The notes: generated by a model from the sequence alone, not told the origin. Shown: positions 16,564-26,624, counted from the first letter of the stretch. The stretch is DNA of 64,000 nt from Rhodoferax sp. BAB1 (GCF_013334205.1 NZ_CP054424.1:2934001-2998000), one strand, 5' to 3'. Translations and numbers: made by a program.

Positions 16564-18297
16564 ATGATCCGACTGACCGAACTCAAGCTGCCGCTGGAGC
16601 ACGCCCCCGAGGCGCTGCCTGCGCTCATCGCCAGGACGCTGGGCATCGCGCCCGGCGACATCAGCCAGCACACCGTCTACAAGCGCAGCTTCGACGCGCG
16701 CAAGGCCGAGCTGCAGCAGGTCTACATCGTCGACGTGGCACTGCCGCCCGCACTGGAGGCAACGCTGCTGGCCCGGTTCGCCCAGAACCCGCACATCCGC
16801 CCCAGCCCGGATCTCGTCTACCACCCGGTCGCGCAGGCCCCCGCCGGTCTGCAGGAGCGGCCCGTGGTGGTGGGTTTCGGTCCCTGCGGCATCTTTGCCG
16901 CGCTGCTGCTGGCACAGATGGGCTTCAGGCCCATCGTGATCGAGCGCGGCACGAAGGTGCGCCAGCGCACCCAGGACACCTGGGGCCTGTGGCGCAAGCA
17001 CGTCCTCAAGCCGGAGTCGAACGTGCAGTTCGGCGAGGGCGGCGCCGGCACCTTCAGCGACGGCAAGCTCTACAGCCAGATCAAGGACCCGCGGCACCTG
17101 GGCCGCAAGGTCATGCACGAGTTCGTGTTGGCCGGCGCACCCGAGGAGATCCTGGTCGAGGCGCACCCGCACATCGGCACCTTCAAGCTGGTCAAGGTGG
17201 TGGAAAACATCCGCGAGCAGATCATCGCGCTGGGCGGCGAGATCCGCTTCGAGCAGCGCGTGACCGATGTGCTGCTGGACGACGCGCCTGGGGGGAAACG
17301 ACTGCGCGGCCTGACGGTGCTGGACCTGGCCACCGGCACGCCCTACGAGTTGCGCGCCTCGCATGCGGTGATCGCCCTGGGCCACAGCTCACGCGACACC
17401 TTCGCTATGCTGTGGGACCGCGGCGTGAGCATGTCGGCCAAGCCCTTCTCGATCGGCTTTCGCATCGAGCACCCGCAAGGCCTGATCGACCGGGCCCGCT
17501 GGGGCAAATACGCCGGCCATCCCCTGCTGGGCGCGGCCGACTACAAGCTGGTGCATCACGCGAAAAACGGCCGTGCTGTCTACAGCTTCTGCATGTGCCC
17601 GGGCGGCACGGTGGTGGCCGCCACTTCGGAGCCGGGCCGCGTGGTGACCAACGGCATGAGCCAGTACTCGCGCAACGAACGCAACGCCAATGCCGGCATC
17701 GTGGTCGGTATCGAGCCGACGGACTACCCGGACGGCATCCGCGACGTGGCCGACTGGCAGGCCGCCTTCGGTGCCGAGGATGGCCTGCGCTACGCCCTGC
17801 AGGCCGCCGCCATGGCGCAGCAGCAGCCCGCGCAACACCACCCGCTGGCGGGCATCGTGCTGCAACGCAAGCTGGAGGCGCAGGCCTACGTGCTGGGTGG
17901 TTGCAACTACGAAGCACCGGGCCAGCTGGTGGGTGACTTCATCGCCGGCCAGCCGTCGACCGACTTCGGCAACGTGCTGCCCTCCTACAAACCGGGGGTG
18001 CACCTGGGCGATCTGCACGCCGCCCTGCCCGCTTATGCCATCGAGGCCATGCGCGAAGCACTGCCCGCCTTCGGCCGCAAGATCAAGGGCTTCGACATGC
18101 CGGACGCCGTCCTGACCGGCGTGGAGACGCGCACCTCCTCGCCACTGCGGATCCCGCGAGGTGACGATCTGCAAAGCCTGAACGTGCGCGGGCTCTACCC
18201 GGCCGGCGAGGGCGCGGGTTATGCCGGCGGTATCCTGTCCGCCGGTGTGGACGGCATCAAGGTGGCCGAGGCGCTGGCGCTGGATCTGCTGGCCTGA
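16564..18297 (+). CDS. NAD(P)/FAD-dependent oxidoreductase, COG2509-type
   Basis: 577 residues. A family-specific N-terminal domain (about 1-85) precedes the FAD-binding Rossmann motif VVVGFGPCGIFAALLL (about 100-115). Conserved blocks follow: NVQFGEGGAGTFSDGKLYSQ, VIALGHSSRDTF, PGGTVVAATSEPGRVVTNG and the terminal LYPAGEGAGYAGGILSAGVD. It matches the large uncharacterised flavoprotein-dehydrogenase family. The substrate is unknown, and the BFD/glutathione-reductase type is excluded by the domain layout. It is divergent from rnpB and convergent with the small secreted-protein gene. Confidence 0.88.
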   Translation: MIRLTELKLPLEHAPEALPALIARTLGIAPGDISQHTVYKRSFDARKAELQQVYIVDVALPPALEATLLARFAQNPHIRPSPDLVYHPVAQAPAGLQERPVVVGFGPCGIFAALLLAQMGFRPIVIERGTKVRQRTQDTWGLWRKHVLKPESNVQFGEGGAGTFSDGKLYSQIKDPRHLGRKVMHEFVLAGAPEEILVEAHPHIGTFKLVKVVENIREQIIALGGEIRFEQRVTDVLLDDAPGGKRLRGLTVLDLATGTPYELRASHAVIALGHSSRDTFAMLWDRGVSMSAKPFSIGFRIEHPQGLIDRARWGKYAGHPLLGAADYKLVHHAKNGRAVYSFCMCPGGTVVAATSEPGRVVTNGMSQYSRNERNANAGIVVGIEPTDYPDGIRDVADWQAAFGAEDGLRYALQAAAMAQQQPAQHHPLAGIVLQRKLEAQAYVLGGCNYEAPGQLVGDFIAGQPSTDFGNVLPSYKPGVHLGDLHAALPAYAIEAMREALPAFGRKIKGFDMPDAVLTGVETRTSSPLRIPRGDDLQSLNVRGLYPAGEGAGYAGGILSAGVDGIKVAEALALDLLA

Positions 18298-18327
18298 ACC
18301 GGCCTGGCACCCCACGCGCACGGGACC

Positions 18328-18618
18328 TCAGTTCGTCGGCGGCGCCTTCGGTTTTTCCGGCGGCGACACGGGTTTGGACTTGCGCACGCGCGGCGGCGGC
18401 GGCGTGTCGGTGCCGGGCGGCGCCGGCAAGGCCTCGGGCCCGCAGGCCGCACGCACCGCCGCCCCGTAGCTTGTCAGCGGGTACTGCGCCGGATCCATCT
18501 CGGCGCGCTTCTTGAACTCGTTGTAGTCCGCCCAGGCCTGCTCGCAGGTTTGTGCCGTGGCCGCACCAACCATGCCCAGCAGGGCCAGCAAAACCCCTGT
18601 CCTGATGTATGACTTCAT
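18328..18618 (-). CDS. Small secreted Pro-rich protein, unknown
   Basis: 96 residues, family not recognised. A signal peptide (MKSYIRTGVLLALLGMVGAA, cleavage after TAQ) precedes a short charged helix with TCEQAWADYNEFKKRAEMDP. The tail from about residue 62 is Pro/Lys-rich (PAPPGTDTPPPPRVRKSKP). Two cysteines (C25, C59) could form a periplasmic disulfide. Its ATG overlaps the stop of the GGDEF/EAL gene (ATGA), so translation is coupled. A periplasmic role linked to that receptor's sensor domain is possible but unproven. Confidence 0.7.
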   Translation of the reverse strand: MKSYIRTGVLLALLGMVGAATAQTCEQAWADYNEFKKRAEMDPAQYPLTSYGAAVRAACGPEALPAPPGTDTPPPPRVRKSKPVSPPEKPKAPPTN

Positions 18619-21371
18619 GGCATCCCTACCTTCTCGCTGCTTGATGATGATCGCGTCGCCTGCGCCATGAAATCGGCCAGGGCCTGGGCTTCCATGGGCC
18701 GGGCAAAGTGATAGCCCTGGGCCTCGTCACAGGCGAACTCGCGCAACAGGGCCAGCGTGGCCGCATCTTCCACGCCTTCGGCCATGGTACGCAGGTTCAG
18801 GCTGCCCGCCATCTGGACGATGGCGCGCACGATGGCGGCATCGTCCGGGTCGCTGGCCAGGTCGCGGATGAAACTCTGGTCGATCTTGAGCTTGTCGACA
18901 TCGAAACGCTTGAGGTAGGAAAGGCTCGAATAGCCGGTCCCGAAGTCGTCGATGGACAGCTTCACGCCCAGTTGCTTGAGTTGGCGCACGCTGCTGAGCA
19001 CGCTTTCGGTATCGTGGATCAGGATGGATTCGGTCAGTTCCAGTTCCAGCAGATGCGGGTCAAAACCGGTGGCCTGCAGCGCCCGGGCGATAGTCTGCTC
19101 CACGTCGCCACGGCGGAACTGCACGGCCGACAGGTTCACCGCCATGATGAGCGGCGGCAGGCCGGCGCTGCGCCAGGCCACGGCCTGGCGGCAGGCCTCC
19201 TGGATCACCCACTCGCCGATCGGCACGATCAGGCCGCTGTCCTCGGCCACCGGGATGAAGCGCGCCGGTGAAATCAGGCCGTCCTCGGGGTGGCGCCAGC
19301 GGATCAGGGCCTCGACCCCGATCACCCGGCCACTGGCGAGCTCGAACTGCGGCTGGTAGTGCAGCTCGAACTCCCCCAACGCAAGAGCGCGCCGCAGTCC
19401 GCTCTTGAGGTGCAGGTGCTCAACCGCCTCGACGTTCATCTGCTCGTCGAAGAAACGGTAGTGGTTGCGCCCGGCGTCCTTGGCGCGGTACATCGCCGTA
19501 TCGGCCTTCTTCAGCAGGGTATCGAAATCGCGACCATCGTCGGGATAGAGCGCCACCCCGATCGAGGCCGAGGTGGTGAGTTCATGGCCCTCCACCAGAA
19601 AAGAGGCCTGCAGGCGCTCACGGATCTTCAGCAGCACGGGCGGGATGGCCTCGGTCCCGGCCAGGTCGGGCAGCACGATCAGGAACTCGTCGCCGCCCTG
19701 GCGGCTGATGGTGTCGGTCTCACGCACGCACTCGCCCAGACGGCGGGCGATTTCCTGCAGCAGGGCATCCCCCACGGCGTGACCCAGCGAATCGTTGATG
19801 GTCTTGAAGTTGTCCAGGTCCAGGAACAGCAGGGCCACCTTGCTGCGCGTGCGCTCGGCATGGGCCATCGCCTGGCCGAAGCGGTCCAGCAGCAGCTGGC
19901 GGTTGGGCAGGCCAGTGAGCACATCGCGGTAGGCCAGGAATTCGATCTGCTCCTCCGCCGCCTTGCGCGCCGTGATGTCGGCCGCGATGGCCAGGTAACC
20001 CGTGACCTCCCCCGTGGCATCCCGCAAGGGCGCCAGGGTGGTGCTGAGGTCGAACAAGGTGCCATCCTGTTTCTGGCGCTGCACCTCGAAATCGATGATG
20101 TTTTCGCCGCCCAGCACCCGATCGCGCAGCTCCGCCGTCTCGCGCTCCTTGCCGGGCGGCACGCTGAGCAGGGGTTTGCCGACGATCTGCTCGGCACGCC
20201 AGCCAAACAGCTTCTCGGCCGCCGGGTTCCAGGCCGTGACGAAACCACGCCGGTCGCGCGTGTAAATGGCAAAGGGCGATGAGCGGATGATGGTCTGGTT
20301 CAGCTGCTTTTCGGCGTCCAGCGTGCGGTAGGCCTGCTCGAGCGCGCCCACCGCCGCATACTGGCTGCGCCAGGTGCGATGGATGAAAAACGCAAACACG
20401 ATGCTCACCAGCAGGAAGAGCAGCACCATGATGGCGGCCTTGTAGGCCTCGCCCCGCCAGGCGACCAGATAGTCCTCTGCGGCCAGGCCGATGACCAGGT
20501 GGTAGGCCGTGCCCTGGACGCGGCGGTAGGAGGAAATCCGCTCGACGTTGTCGACGATGGAGCGGGCCTTGTAGGTGGCCTCTGTCCGTCCGCTGCGGAC
20601 CAGTGCGCGCAAGGCTTCCGAACCGAAGGGACGCCCCACGGTTTGTGACAACTCGCCCGGCAGGGGCTGCCGGACCACCAGCCTGAAATCCTCGTCGAAC
20701 AGCGTGAACGAACCGCTGGGGCCCACCTGCAAGGGAATGAACTGCTCGATGAACAGGGTCAGCGGCACCGAGCCCTGCACGACCCCGGCAAAACGGCCGT
20801 CACGCTGCTGGATGGCGCGCGCCAGGTTGAGCACCCACTTGCCACTGATTCGTCCCTGCACCGGTTTGCCGATCACCAGCCCGGCGCCCGGGTCGGCCTG
20901 GAGCTGGAGAAAGTAGTCGCGGTCAGCAATATTGAGCCGGCCGGCAGACCTGACCCCGGTGCCGTGGGTCAGCCACCCTTGCGCATCGGCCACGCGCAGC
21001 CCGTCCAGCTCGGGCAGCCGCTGCAGCTTCTGTTCGATGAGCGCCTCGATCAGGGCCGAGGACGCCGCGCCGGGAGCGGCCGATGTCCGCGCGGCCTCAC
21101 TGGCCACAGTCTGCAGAGCCTGATCGACCACACGGATGGACGCCGCGATGTCGTGCTCCATCAGGCGCGCCAGGTTGGCCGTCGTCACCTCGGCCTGGCG
21201 CTCGTACTGCTGCCGGCTCTGCTGCAGGGCCCAGAGGACAAAAGCGATCAGGCCCAGATTGAAGATCACCACGGCAAGCACCAGCCGCGTCATGAAGTTG
21301 CGCAGGGCTGGTGCGGCTGTGGGGCGCGATGATGGGGCTGGCATGAAGGGCACAGGTGGTGGTGGCCGCAT
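18615..21371 (-). CDS. Membrane GGDEF-EAL cyclic-di-GMP enzyme with Cache and PAS sensor domains
   Basis: 918 residues. TM1 is about 28-50, a periplasmic Cache-type sensor about 55-300, and TM2 about 308-328. A PAS domain (about 355-475; SSPFAIYTRDRRGFVTAWNP) leads into a GGDEF domain (about 480-640) with an intact GGDEF signature. The EAL domain (about 655-905) shows GVEALIRWRHPEDG, ELTESILI, DDFGTGYSSLSYLKRF and KIDQSFI. Both catalytic motifs are intact, so it may make and degrade c-di-GMP, or one domain may be regulatory. The start is uncertain; the Met at residue 10 is an alternative. It is translationally coupled to the small secreted protein downstream. Confidence 0.92.
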   Translation of the reverse strand: MRPPPPVPFMPAPSSRPTAAPALRNFMTRLVLAVVIFNLGLIAFVLWALQQSRQQYERQAEVTTANLARLMEHDIAASIRVVDQALQTVASEAARTSAAPGAASSALIEALIEQKLQRLPELDGLRVADAQGWLTHGTGVRSAGRLNIADRDYFLQLQADPGAGLVIGKPVQGRISGKWVLNLARAIQQRDGRFAGVVQGSVPLTLFIEQFIPLQVGPSGSFTLFDEDFRLVVRQPLPGELSQTVGRPFGSEALRALVRSGRTEATYKARSIVDNVERISSYRRVQGTAYHLVIGLAAEDYLVAWRGEAYKAAIMVLLFLLVSIVFAFFIHRTWRSQYAAVGALEQAYRTLDAEKQLNQTIIRSSPFAIYTRDRRGFVTAWNPAAEKLFGWRAEQIVGKPLLSVPPGKERETAELRDRVLGGENIIDFEVQRQKQDGTLFDLSTTLAPLRDATGEVTGYLAIAADITARKAAEEQIEFLAYRDVLTGLPNRQLLLDRFGQAMAHAERTRSKVALLFLDLDNFKTINDSLGHAVGDALLQEIARRLGECVRETDTISRQGGDEFLIVLPDLAGTEAIPPVLLKIRERLQASFLVEGHELTTSASIGVALYPDDGRDFDTLLKKADTAMYRAKDAGRNHYRFFDEQMNVEAVEHLHLKSGLRRALALGEFELHYQPQFELASGRVIGVEALIRWRHPEDGLISPARFIPVAEDSGLIVPIGEWVIQEACRQAVAWRSAGLPPLIMAVNLSAVQFRRGDVEQTIARALQATGFDPHLLELELTESILIHDTESVLSSVRQLKQLGVKLSIDDFGTGYSSLSYLKRFDVDKLKIDQSFIRDLASDPDDAAIVRAIVQMAGSLNLRTMAEGVEDAATLALLREFACDEAQGYHFARPMEAQALADFMAQATRSSSSSEKVGMP

Positions 21372-21440
21372 GCGCTCAGCAGCAAGCGACCTGTGTCATT
21401 GTGGACATGTCCCCGACCCGATGCAAGCGATGCCCTGGAA

Positions 21441-21475
21441 AACGAAAACCCCGGGGAAACACGGATTCCCCGGGG
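21441..21475 (-). terminator. Intrinsic terminator downstream of htpX
   Basis: The stem CCCCGGGGAA (21449-21458) pairs with TTCCCCGGGG (21466-21475) around a 7-nt loop. On the minus strand it is followed by TTTTCGTTTT. It lies 20 bp past the htpX stop and well before the GGDEF/EAL start. Confidence 0.8.
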
Positions 21476-21494
21476 TCGATGTTCAGGTCAGGGC

Positions 21495-22370
21495 TCAGCC
21501 TTGCGCGTTCTGCAGCGCAGCGATGCGCTCTTCGATCGGCGGGTGTGTCGAGAACAGCTGGCCGATGCCGCCGGCGATGCCCATGGCCGCCATGCTCTTG
21601 GGCAGTTCGGCCGTGTGCAGGCCGCCCAGGCGCGCCAGGGCGTTGATCATGGGCTGGCGGCGGCCCATCAGCTGCGCGGCGCCGGCGTCGGCGCGGAATT
21701 CGCGCTGGCGCGAGAACCAGGCCACGATGATGGCGGCCAGGAAGCCCAGGATGATGTCCATGACGATGGTCGTCACGAAATAACCGATGCCCGGGCCGGA
21801 GTTCTCCGAATCGCCCTTGCGCAGGAAGCTGTCCACGGCATAACCGACCACACGGCTGATGAAGACCACGAAGGTGTTCATCACGCCCTGGATCAGGGTC
21901 ATGGTCACCATGTCGCCGTTGGCGATGTGGGCCACCTCGTGGCCGATCACGGCCTCGACCTCCTCGCGCGTCATGTTGCGCAGCAGGCCGGTGGAGACGG
22001 CCACCAGGGCCGAGTTCTTGAAGGCGCCGGTGGCGAAGGCGTTGGGGTCGCCCTCGAAGATGCCGACTTCGGGCATGCCGATGCCGGCCTGGTCGGCGAA
22101 CTTGCGCACGGTGTTGACGATCCAGGCCTCATCCGGTGTCTGCGGCTGCTCGATGATCTGCACACCGGCGCTCCACTTGGCCACGGGCTTGCTGATCAGC
22201 AACGAGATGATGGCGCCGCCAAAGCCCATGATGAGCGCGAAGCCCAGCAAGGCGCCCAGGTTCAGGCCGTTGGCCGTGAGGAAGCGGTTGACGCCCAGCA
22301 GGCTGGCCACGATGCCCAGCACGACCACCACGGCGAGGTTGGTCAGGACGAACAGGATGATGCGTTTCAT
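21495..22370 (-). CDS. htpX: Membrane zinc metalloprotease HtpX
   Basis: 291 residues. HtpX is an inner-membrane M48 protease that degrades misfolded membrane proteins alongside FtsH. TM helices are at about 4-26 and 38-60, the zinc motif is HEVAH (144-148) with the downstream [13 protein letters not shown]lu, and further TM segments lie near 155-175 and 195-215. The C-terminal [14 protein letters not shown] matches the family. It has its own intrinsic terminator and a candidate promoter just upstream, so it is probably a single-gene unit. Confidence 0.95.
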   Translation of the reverse strand: MKRIILFVLTNLAVVVVLGIVASLLGVNRFLTANGLNLGALLGFALIMGFGGAIISLLISKPVAKWSAGVQIIEQPQTPDEAWIVNTVRKFADQAGIGMPEVGIFEGDPNAFATGAFKNSALVAVSTGLLRNMTREEVEAVIGHEVAHIANGDMVTMTLIQGVMNTFVVFISRVVGYAVDSFLRKGDSENSGPGIGYFVTTIVMDIILGFLAAIIVAWFSRQREFRADAGAAQLMGRRQPMINALARLGGLHTAELPKSMAAMGIAGGIGQLFSTHPPIEERIAALQNAQG

Positions 22371-22415
22371 GGTTTCCTTCTCAGACAGCCCGACACATGC
22401 GGACCGATGGCGCGA

Positions 22416-22443
22416 ATGGTAAGGGTGAAACCGGCGAATTCAA
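22416..22443 (-). promoter_or_regulatory. Candidate htpX promoter
   Basis: On the minus strand TTGAAT (22438-22443) and TACCAT (22416-22421) are separated by 16 nt, about 45 nt before the htpX ATG. The preceding base makes CTTGAA, the -35 core of sigma-32 promoters, but the -10 is not a clear heat-shock box. A sigma-70 reading fits slightly better. Confidence 0.35.
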
Positions 22444-22484
22444 GCACCCGGGGGGTATTTCCATATCAACTGTGGCGAATTGAG

Positions 22485-23234
22485 TCATCCGTGGATCGAT
22501 GCGGGGCGCGGTGGCCGGAACACCTGCGCATCGGCGTAGAAGGCGGCGTCCTGCTGGGCCGGCCACCAGCCGGGCACGCCCAGAACCGGCAGCGGCACGA
22601 AGGGTTTTGCGGCCAGCCGTGGCGCCTGCAGATCCTGCGCCAGCCAGGCATCCAGCCCGGCCGGCGCCAGGTCCAGCGGCACACGGTAGACATGGGCAGT
22701 GATGGCCTTGCGCGGCGACACCAGCTTCTCCAGCAGGGCGTGGCCGAACAGTGTCAGCCGGGCCTGGGACCACAAGGGTCGCAGGCCGATGAACAGGCGC
22801 TGCCAGTCTCGCGCAGCCAGCGACTCCCACAACGCATCGGGGGCCTGCAGCAGGGCGGCGTTCTCGTCGAACACGGTGATGGCATCACGCACGGGCCCGC
22901 GCACGGGCAACACGCCATCGGCCGCGATCTGCGCCGCCTGCAGCTGGTTGAGGCGATGTTTGGCCTGCGGGAAATGCAGCCAGACGAGGCCGTTGAAGAA
23001 ATCGTGCAGGCCGTCGCGGGTGGGCACGCGCTGCTGCTCGAAGATGAACTGCTCGTAGGCCATCCCCGCCGGCAACTCGGCCTGCGACACAAAGCGCACC
23101 GGGGCACCGGCACCATCCAGAACGTCGGCGCAGCTGCGACCGGCCTGGACCTGCTGCGCCAGCGGCTCCCCGACAGCGCGATACGGTGCCAGCCAGGGCG
23201 CCTGCCAGGCTATGCGGTCCAGACCATGCGCCAC
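22485..23234 (-). CDS. DUF3025 domain-containing protein
   Basis: About 249 residues from a GTG start at 23234 that overlaps the end of pyrC. The N-terminal [14 protein letters not shown], central [18 protein letters not shown] segment ([19 protein letters not shown]) and [14 protein letters not shown] are characteristic of DUF3025. The function is unknown. The overlap with the pyrC 3' end suggests co-transcription and coupled translation. The start is uncertain because the frame continues upstream inside pyrC without resembling this family. Confidence 0.8.
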   Translation of the reverse strand: MAHGLDRIAWQAPWLAPYRAVGEPLAQQVQAGRSCADVLDGAGAPVRFVSQAELPAGMAYEQFIFEQQRVPTRDGLHDFFNGLVWLHFPQAKHRLNQLQAAQIAADGVLPVRGPVRDAITVFDENAALLQAPDALWESLAARDWQRLFIGLRPLWSQARLTLFGHALLEKLVSPRKAITAHVYRVPLDLAPAGLDAWLAQDLQAPRLAAKPFVPLPVLGVPGWWPAQQDAAFYADAQVFRPPRPASIHG

Positions 23235-24250
23235 GGCAGCGTCTCGCCCGAGCGCAGGGGCTTGAGTTCGGCTTCGCCGAAGGGGAAACTCTCGGGCGGC
23301 GTCCAGTTCTCGCGGCGCAAGCGGATCGTCCCCGTGTTGCGCGGCAGGCCATAGAAATCGGCACCGAAGAAGCTGGCGAATCCTTCGAGCTTGTCCAGCG
23401 CACCCGCGGCGTCGAAGGCCTCGGCATACATCTCGATGGCGGCGTGCGCGGTGTAGCAACCGGCGCAGCCGCTGGCGTGCTCCTTCAGGTGCACCGGGTG
23501 CGGCGCGCTGTCGGTGCCCAGGAAGAACTTCGGGTTGCCGCTGGTGGCCGCGGCCACCAGGGCCTGCCGGTGCACTTCGCGCTTGAGCACGGGCAGGCAG
23601 TAGTAGTGCGGGCGGATGCCGCCGGTGAAGATGGCGTTGCGGTTGTAGAGCAGGTGGTGGGCGGTGATGGTGGCGCCGGTGTAGCGGTCGCCCTCCATCA
23701 CGTACTGCGCCGCCTCTTTGGTCGTGATGTGCTCGAACACGATCTTGAGCTCGGGGAAGTCGCGGCGCAGGGGCTTCAACTGCTGTTCGATGAACACGGC
23801 CTCGCGGTCGAACAGGTCGATCTCGGGGCTGGTGACTTCACCATGCACCAGCAGCAACAGGCCCTCGCGCTGCATGGCTTCCAGTGTCTTGTAGGTCTTG
23901 CGGATGTCGGTCACGCCGGCATCGCTGTTGGTGGTGGCGCCAGCCGGATAGAGCTTGCAGGCCACCACACCCGCCGCCCTGGCGCGCTCGATTTCCTCGG
24001 GCGGCAGCTTGTCGGTCAGGTAGAGCGTCATCAGCGGCTCGAAGTCCACGCCCGCAGGCACGGCGGCGCGGATGCGCGCCCGGTAGTGCGCCGCCTCGTT
24101 GGCGGTGGTCACCGGCGGCTTGAGGTTGGGCATGATGATGGCGCGGCCGAACTGGCGCGCCGTGTGCGGCACCACGGCCGCCAGCGCCGCACCGTCGCGC
24201 ACGTGCAGGTGCCAGTCGTCGGGGCGGGTGAGGGTGATTTCTTGCGTCAT
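23210..24250 (-). CDS. pyrC: Dihydroorotase, type II
   Basis: 346 residues. It catalyses ring closure of carbamoyl-aspartate to dihydroorotate in pyrimidine synthesis. Metal ligands are visible: DWHLHVRDG (H14, H16), the carboxylated lysine in ACKLYPAG (K99), LLVHGEV and FEHITTKEA, plus the Asp in [10 protein letters not shown]. Length and the opening [16 protein letters not shown] match the E. coli PyrC type. The start at 24250 is set by homology. DUF3025 overlaps its 3' end. Confidence 0.96.
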   Translation of the reverse strand: MTQEITLTRPDDWHLHVRDGAALAAVVPHTARQFGRAIIMPNLKPPVTTANEAAHYRARIRAAVPAGVDFEPLMTLYLTDKLPPEEIERARAAGVVACKLYPAGATTNSDAGVTDIRKTYKTLEAMQREGLLLLVHGEVTSPEIDLFDREAVFIEQQLKPLRRDFPELKIVFEHITTKEAAQYVMEGDRYTGATITAHHLLYNRNAIFTGGIRPHYYCLPVLKREVHRQALVAAATSGNPKFFLGTDSAPHPVHLKEHASGCAGCYTAHAAIEMYAEAFDAAGALDKLEGFASFFGADFYGLPRNTGTIRLRRENWTPPESFPFGEAELKPLRSGETLPWRMVWTA

Positions 24251-24296
24251 GGCGCTATTGTCCCAAAAGCGAGGGACAACCTGGGCCGGCACCCGC

Positions 24297-24392
24297 AAAA
24301 GGCCTGGGGCGAGCGCCGCCGCTCATGTCCCCCGCGGCGGGCTGCGCCCGCTGCTCCTCCTTTACTTCGCTCTGGCGCCCACCCCAGGCCTT
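24297..24392. repeat. Intergenic inverted repeat upstream of pyrC
   Basis: AAGGCCTGGGG-type arms at 24299-24317 and 24374-24392 are inverted repeats (16 of 19 positions). They enclose a hairpin GCGGGC-tgc-GCCCGC (24337-24351). No ORF of substance lies here. The element occupies the 174-bp gap between pyrC and gltL and may act as a terminator for the glt operon. It is distinct in sequence from the other repeats in this window. Confidence 0.6.
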
Positions 24393-24424
24393 CTGCTTGA
24401 GCCCTCGCCTGGGATCTTTCGCGC

Positions 24425-25162
24425 TCAATGCGCCAGGATCTTGTTCAGGAAATCCTTGGTGCGCGGCTGGCGGTTTTCGGGATGGCCGAAGAACTCGTCC
24501 TTGCTGCAGTCTTCCAGGATGCGGCCACCGACATCGATGAAGATCACGCGGCTGGCCACCTTGCGGGCAAAACCCATCTCGTGCGTGACCACCATCATGG
24601 TCATGCCTTCCTTGGCCAGGCTCACCATCACGTCCAGCACCTCGCCCACCATCTCGGGGTCCAGCGCCGAGGTCGGCTCGTCGAACAGCATCACGATCGG
24701 GTCCATGCTCAAGGCACGGGCAATCGCCACGCGCTGCTGCTGGCCGCCGGAGAGCTGGCCGGGGAACTTGTCCTTGTGCGCCATCAGGCCCACGCGGTCC
24801 AGCATCTTGAGGCCACGGACCTTGGCTTCATCCATGCTGCGGCCCAGCACCTTGACCTGCGCGATGGTCAGGTTTTCGGTCACGGAAAGATGAGGGAACA
24901 GTTCGAAGCTCTGGAACACCATGCCCACGCGCGAGCGCAGCCTGGGCAGGTCGGTCTTGGCGTCATAAAGGTTGACACCGTCCACCAGGATCTCGCCCTG
25001 CTGGATAGGCTCCAGGCCGTTGACGGTCTTGATCAGCGTGGACTTGCCCGAGCCCGAGGGGCCGCAGACCACCACCACGTCACCCTTGCTGATGCTGACC
25101 GAGCAGTTGTTGAGCACCTGCACCGGGCCATACCACTTCGAAACGTTCTTGATTTCAATCAT
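24425..25162 (-). CDS. gltL: Glutamate/aspartate-type amino acid ABC transporter, ATP-binding protein
   Basis: 245 residues. It hydrolyses ATP to drive amino-acid import. Motifs are Walker [10 protein letters not shown] (about 34-42), the Q-loop FQSFELFPH, signature [15 protein letters not shown], Walker [14 protein letters not shown] and the H-loop [10 protein letters not shown]. It closely follows GltL. It is last of a gltI-gltJ-gltK-gltL set, in the standard order, 15 bp after gltK. Confidence 0.93.
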   Translation of the reverse strand: MIEIKNVSKWYGPVQVLNNCSVSISKGDVVVVCGPSGSGKSTLIKTVNGLEPIQQGEILVDGVNLYDAKTDLPRLRSRVGMVFQSFELFPHLSVTENLTIAQVKVLGRSMDEAKVRGLKMLDRVGLMAHKDKFPGQLSGGQQQRVAIARALSMDPIVMLFDEPTSALDPEMVGEVLDVMVSLAKEGMTMMVVTHEMGFARKVASRVIFIDVGGRILEDCSKDEFFGHPENRQPRTKDFLNKILAH

Positions 25163-25177
25163 CTTGTACTCCGATGC

Positions 25178-25846
25178 TTAACGGACGATGGCAATCTTGG
25201 CCTGCAGGCGCTTGACGAGCCAGGACAGGGCAAAACACATCACGAAATACACCACGGCGGCCAGCAGGTAGGCCTCTTCGGGCCGGCCGTAGATCTTGCC
25301 GGCATTGGTGAAACCCTTGAGCAGGTCGTAGGCGCCGATGGCGTAGACCAGCGAGGTGTCCTGGAACAGGATGATGGTCTGCGTCAGCAGCACCGGCAGC
25401 ATGTTGCGGAAGGCCTGCGGCAACACCACCAGGCGCATGTTCTGGCCATACGTCATGCCCAGGGCCTGGCCGGCGAAGACCTGGCCGCGCGGGATGGACT
25501 GGATACCAGCGCGCATGATCTCGCTGAAGTAGGCCGCCTCGAAGGCGATGAAGGTGATGATGGCCGACACCTCGGCGCCGATGGGCTTGCCGATCAGGAA
25601 AGGAATCAGCAGGAAGAACCACAGGATCACCATCACCAGCGGGATGGAGCGCATGCCGTTGACGTAGATGGTGGCCGGCAGCATCAGCGCCTTCTTGCCG
25701 GACAGGCGCATGAGCGCCAGCAGGGTCCCGAAGAAGATGCCGCCCAGCGTGGCGATGAGGGTCAGCTTGATGCTGAACCACAGGCCGCCCAGCACGAACT
25801 TGCTGATGATGTCCCAGCTCAGGAAGGTGAGGTCGAGGCCTAGCAT
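25178..25846 (-). CDS. gltK: Amino acid ABC transporter permease, GltK-type
   Basis: 222 residues. A His/Glu/Gln/Arg/opine-type permease with about five TM helices and the EAA-loop motif AGIQSIPRGQVFAGQALGMT, which contacts the ATPase. GTL-type N-terminal features (GGLWFSIKLTLIATLGGIFF) fit the family. One base separates its start from the gltJ stop, so the two permease halves are co-translated at a fixed ratio. Confidence 0.92.
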   Translation of the reverse strand: MLGLDLTFLSWDIISKFVLGGLWFSIKLTLIATLGGIFFGTLLALMRLSGKKALMLPATIYVNGMRSIPLVMVILWFFLLIPFLIGKPIGAEVSAIITFIAFEAAYFSEIMRAGIQSIPRGQVFAGQALGMTYGQNMRLVVLPQAFRNMLPVLLTQTIILFQDTSLVYAIGAYDLLKGFTNAGKIYGRPEEAYLLAAVVYFVMCFALSWLVKRLQAKIAIVR

Positions 25847-25847
25847 G

Positions 25848-26570
25848 TCAGTGTCCCCCGCCCGTGCCGCCCGCGACGATGAAACCGGGGATCTGCACCC
25901 GCTTCTCGATATAGGCGAAGACGCGGTTGACCGCGAAGGCCGACAGCATGTACAGCGCCGTCACCGCCAGGTAGACCTCGACACCGCGCGAGGTTTCTTC
26001 CTGCGCCTGCATGGCGAACATGGTGAGTTCGGCGATCGACACGGCAAAGGCCACGGCCGAGTTCTTCAGCAGGTTCATGGACTCGCTGGTCAGCGGCGGC
26101 AGGATGATGCGAAAGGCCATGGGCAGGATCACGTAGCGGTAGGCCTGCGCCGTGGTGAAGCCCATGGCCAGGGCCGCGTAACGCTGCCCGCGCGGCAGGG
26201 CCTGGATGCCGGCGCGCACCTGCTCGGCGATGCGTGCCGAGGTGAAAAAACCCAGGGCGAAGACCACCAGCACGAAGCCCGGCACCTGCTGGAACAGCGG
26301 GAACATCTTGGGCACCACGAAGTACCAGAGGAAGACCTGCACCAGCAGCGGGATGTTGCGGAACAGCTCGACCCAGGCCGTGGCCAGGCGCACCAGCCAG
26401 GGGCTGTCCTGCAGGGTGCGCAGCGTGCCCATGAGGGCGCCCATCACCACCGCCACCACCCAGGAACTGCCGGCCACGGCCAGCGTCCAGCCCCAGGCGT
26501 CGATCATCCATTCCAGATAGGTGCGGCCGCTGCCGTCGTCGTTGAGGAATACCTGCCAGTCCCAGCTCAT
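25848..26570 (-). CDS. gltJ: Amino acid ABC transporter permease, GltJ-type
   Basis: 240 residues. The second permease half, with the EAA-loop AGIQALPRGQRYAALAMGFT and five predicted TM segments. The N-terminal segment reads MSWDWQVFLNDDGSGRTYLE, close to GltJ. It is separated from gltI by a strong terminator-like hairpin, which would let the binding protein be made in excess of the membrane components. Confidence 0.92.
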   Translation of the reverse strand: MSWDWQVFLNDDGSGRTYLEWMIDAWGWTLAVAGSSWVVAVVMGALMGTLRTLQDSPWLVRLATAWVELFRNIPLLVQVFLWYFVVPKMFPLFQQVPGFVLVVFALGFFTSARIAEQVRAGIQALPRGQRYAALAMGFTTAQAYRYVILPMAFRIILPPLTSESMNLLKNSAVAFAVSIAELTMFAMQAQEETSRGVEVYLAVTALYMLSAFAVNRVFAYIEKRVQIPGFIVAGGTGGGH

Positions 26571-26624
26571 GTGCGGTGTCTCCGTGTGGCCTGACGCATT
26601 TTGCGTCGCCTTCCATGCCCAAGC

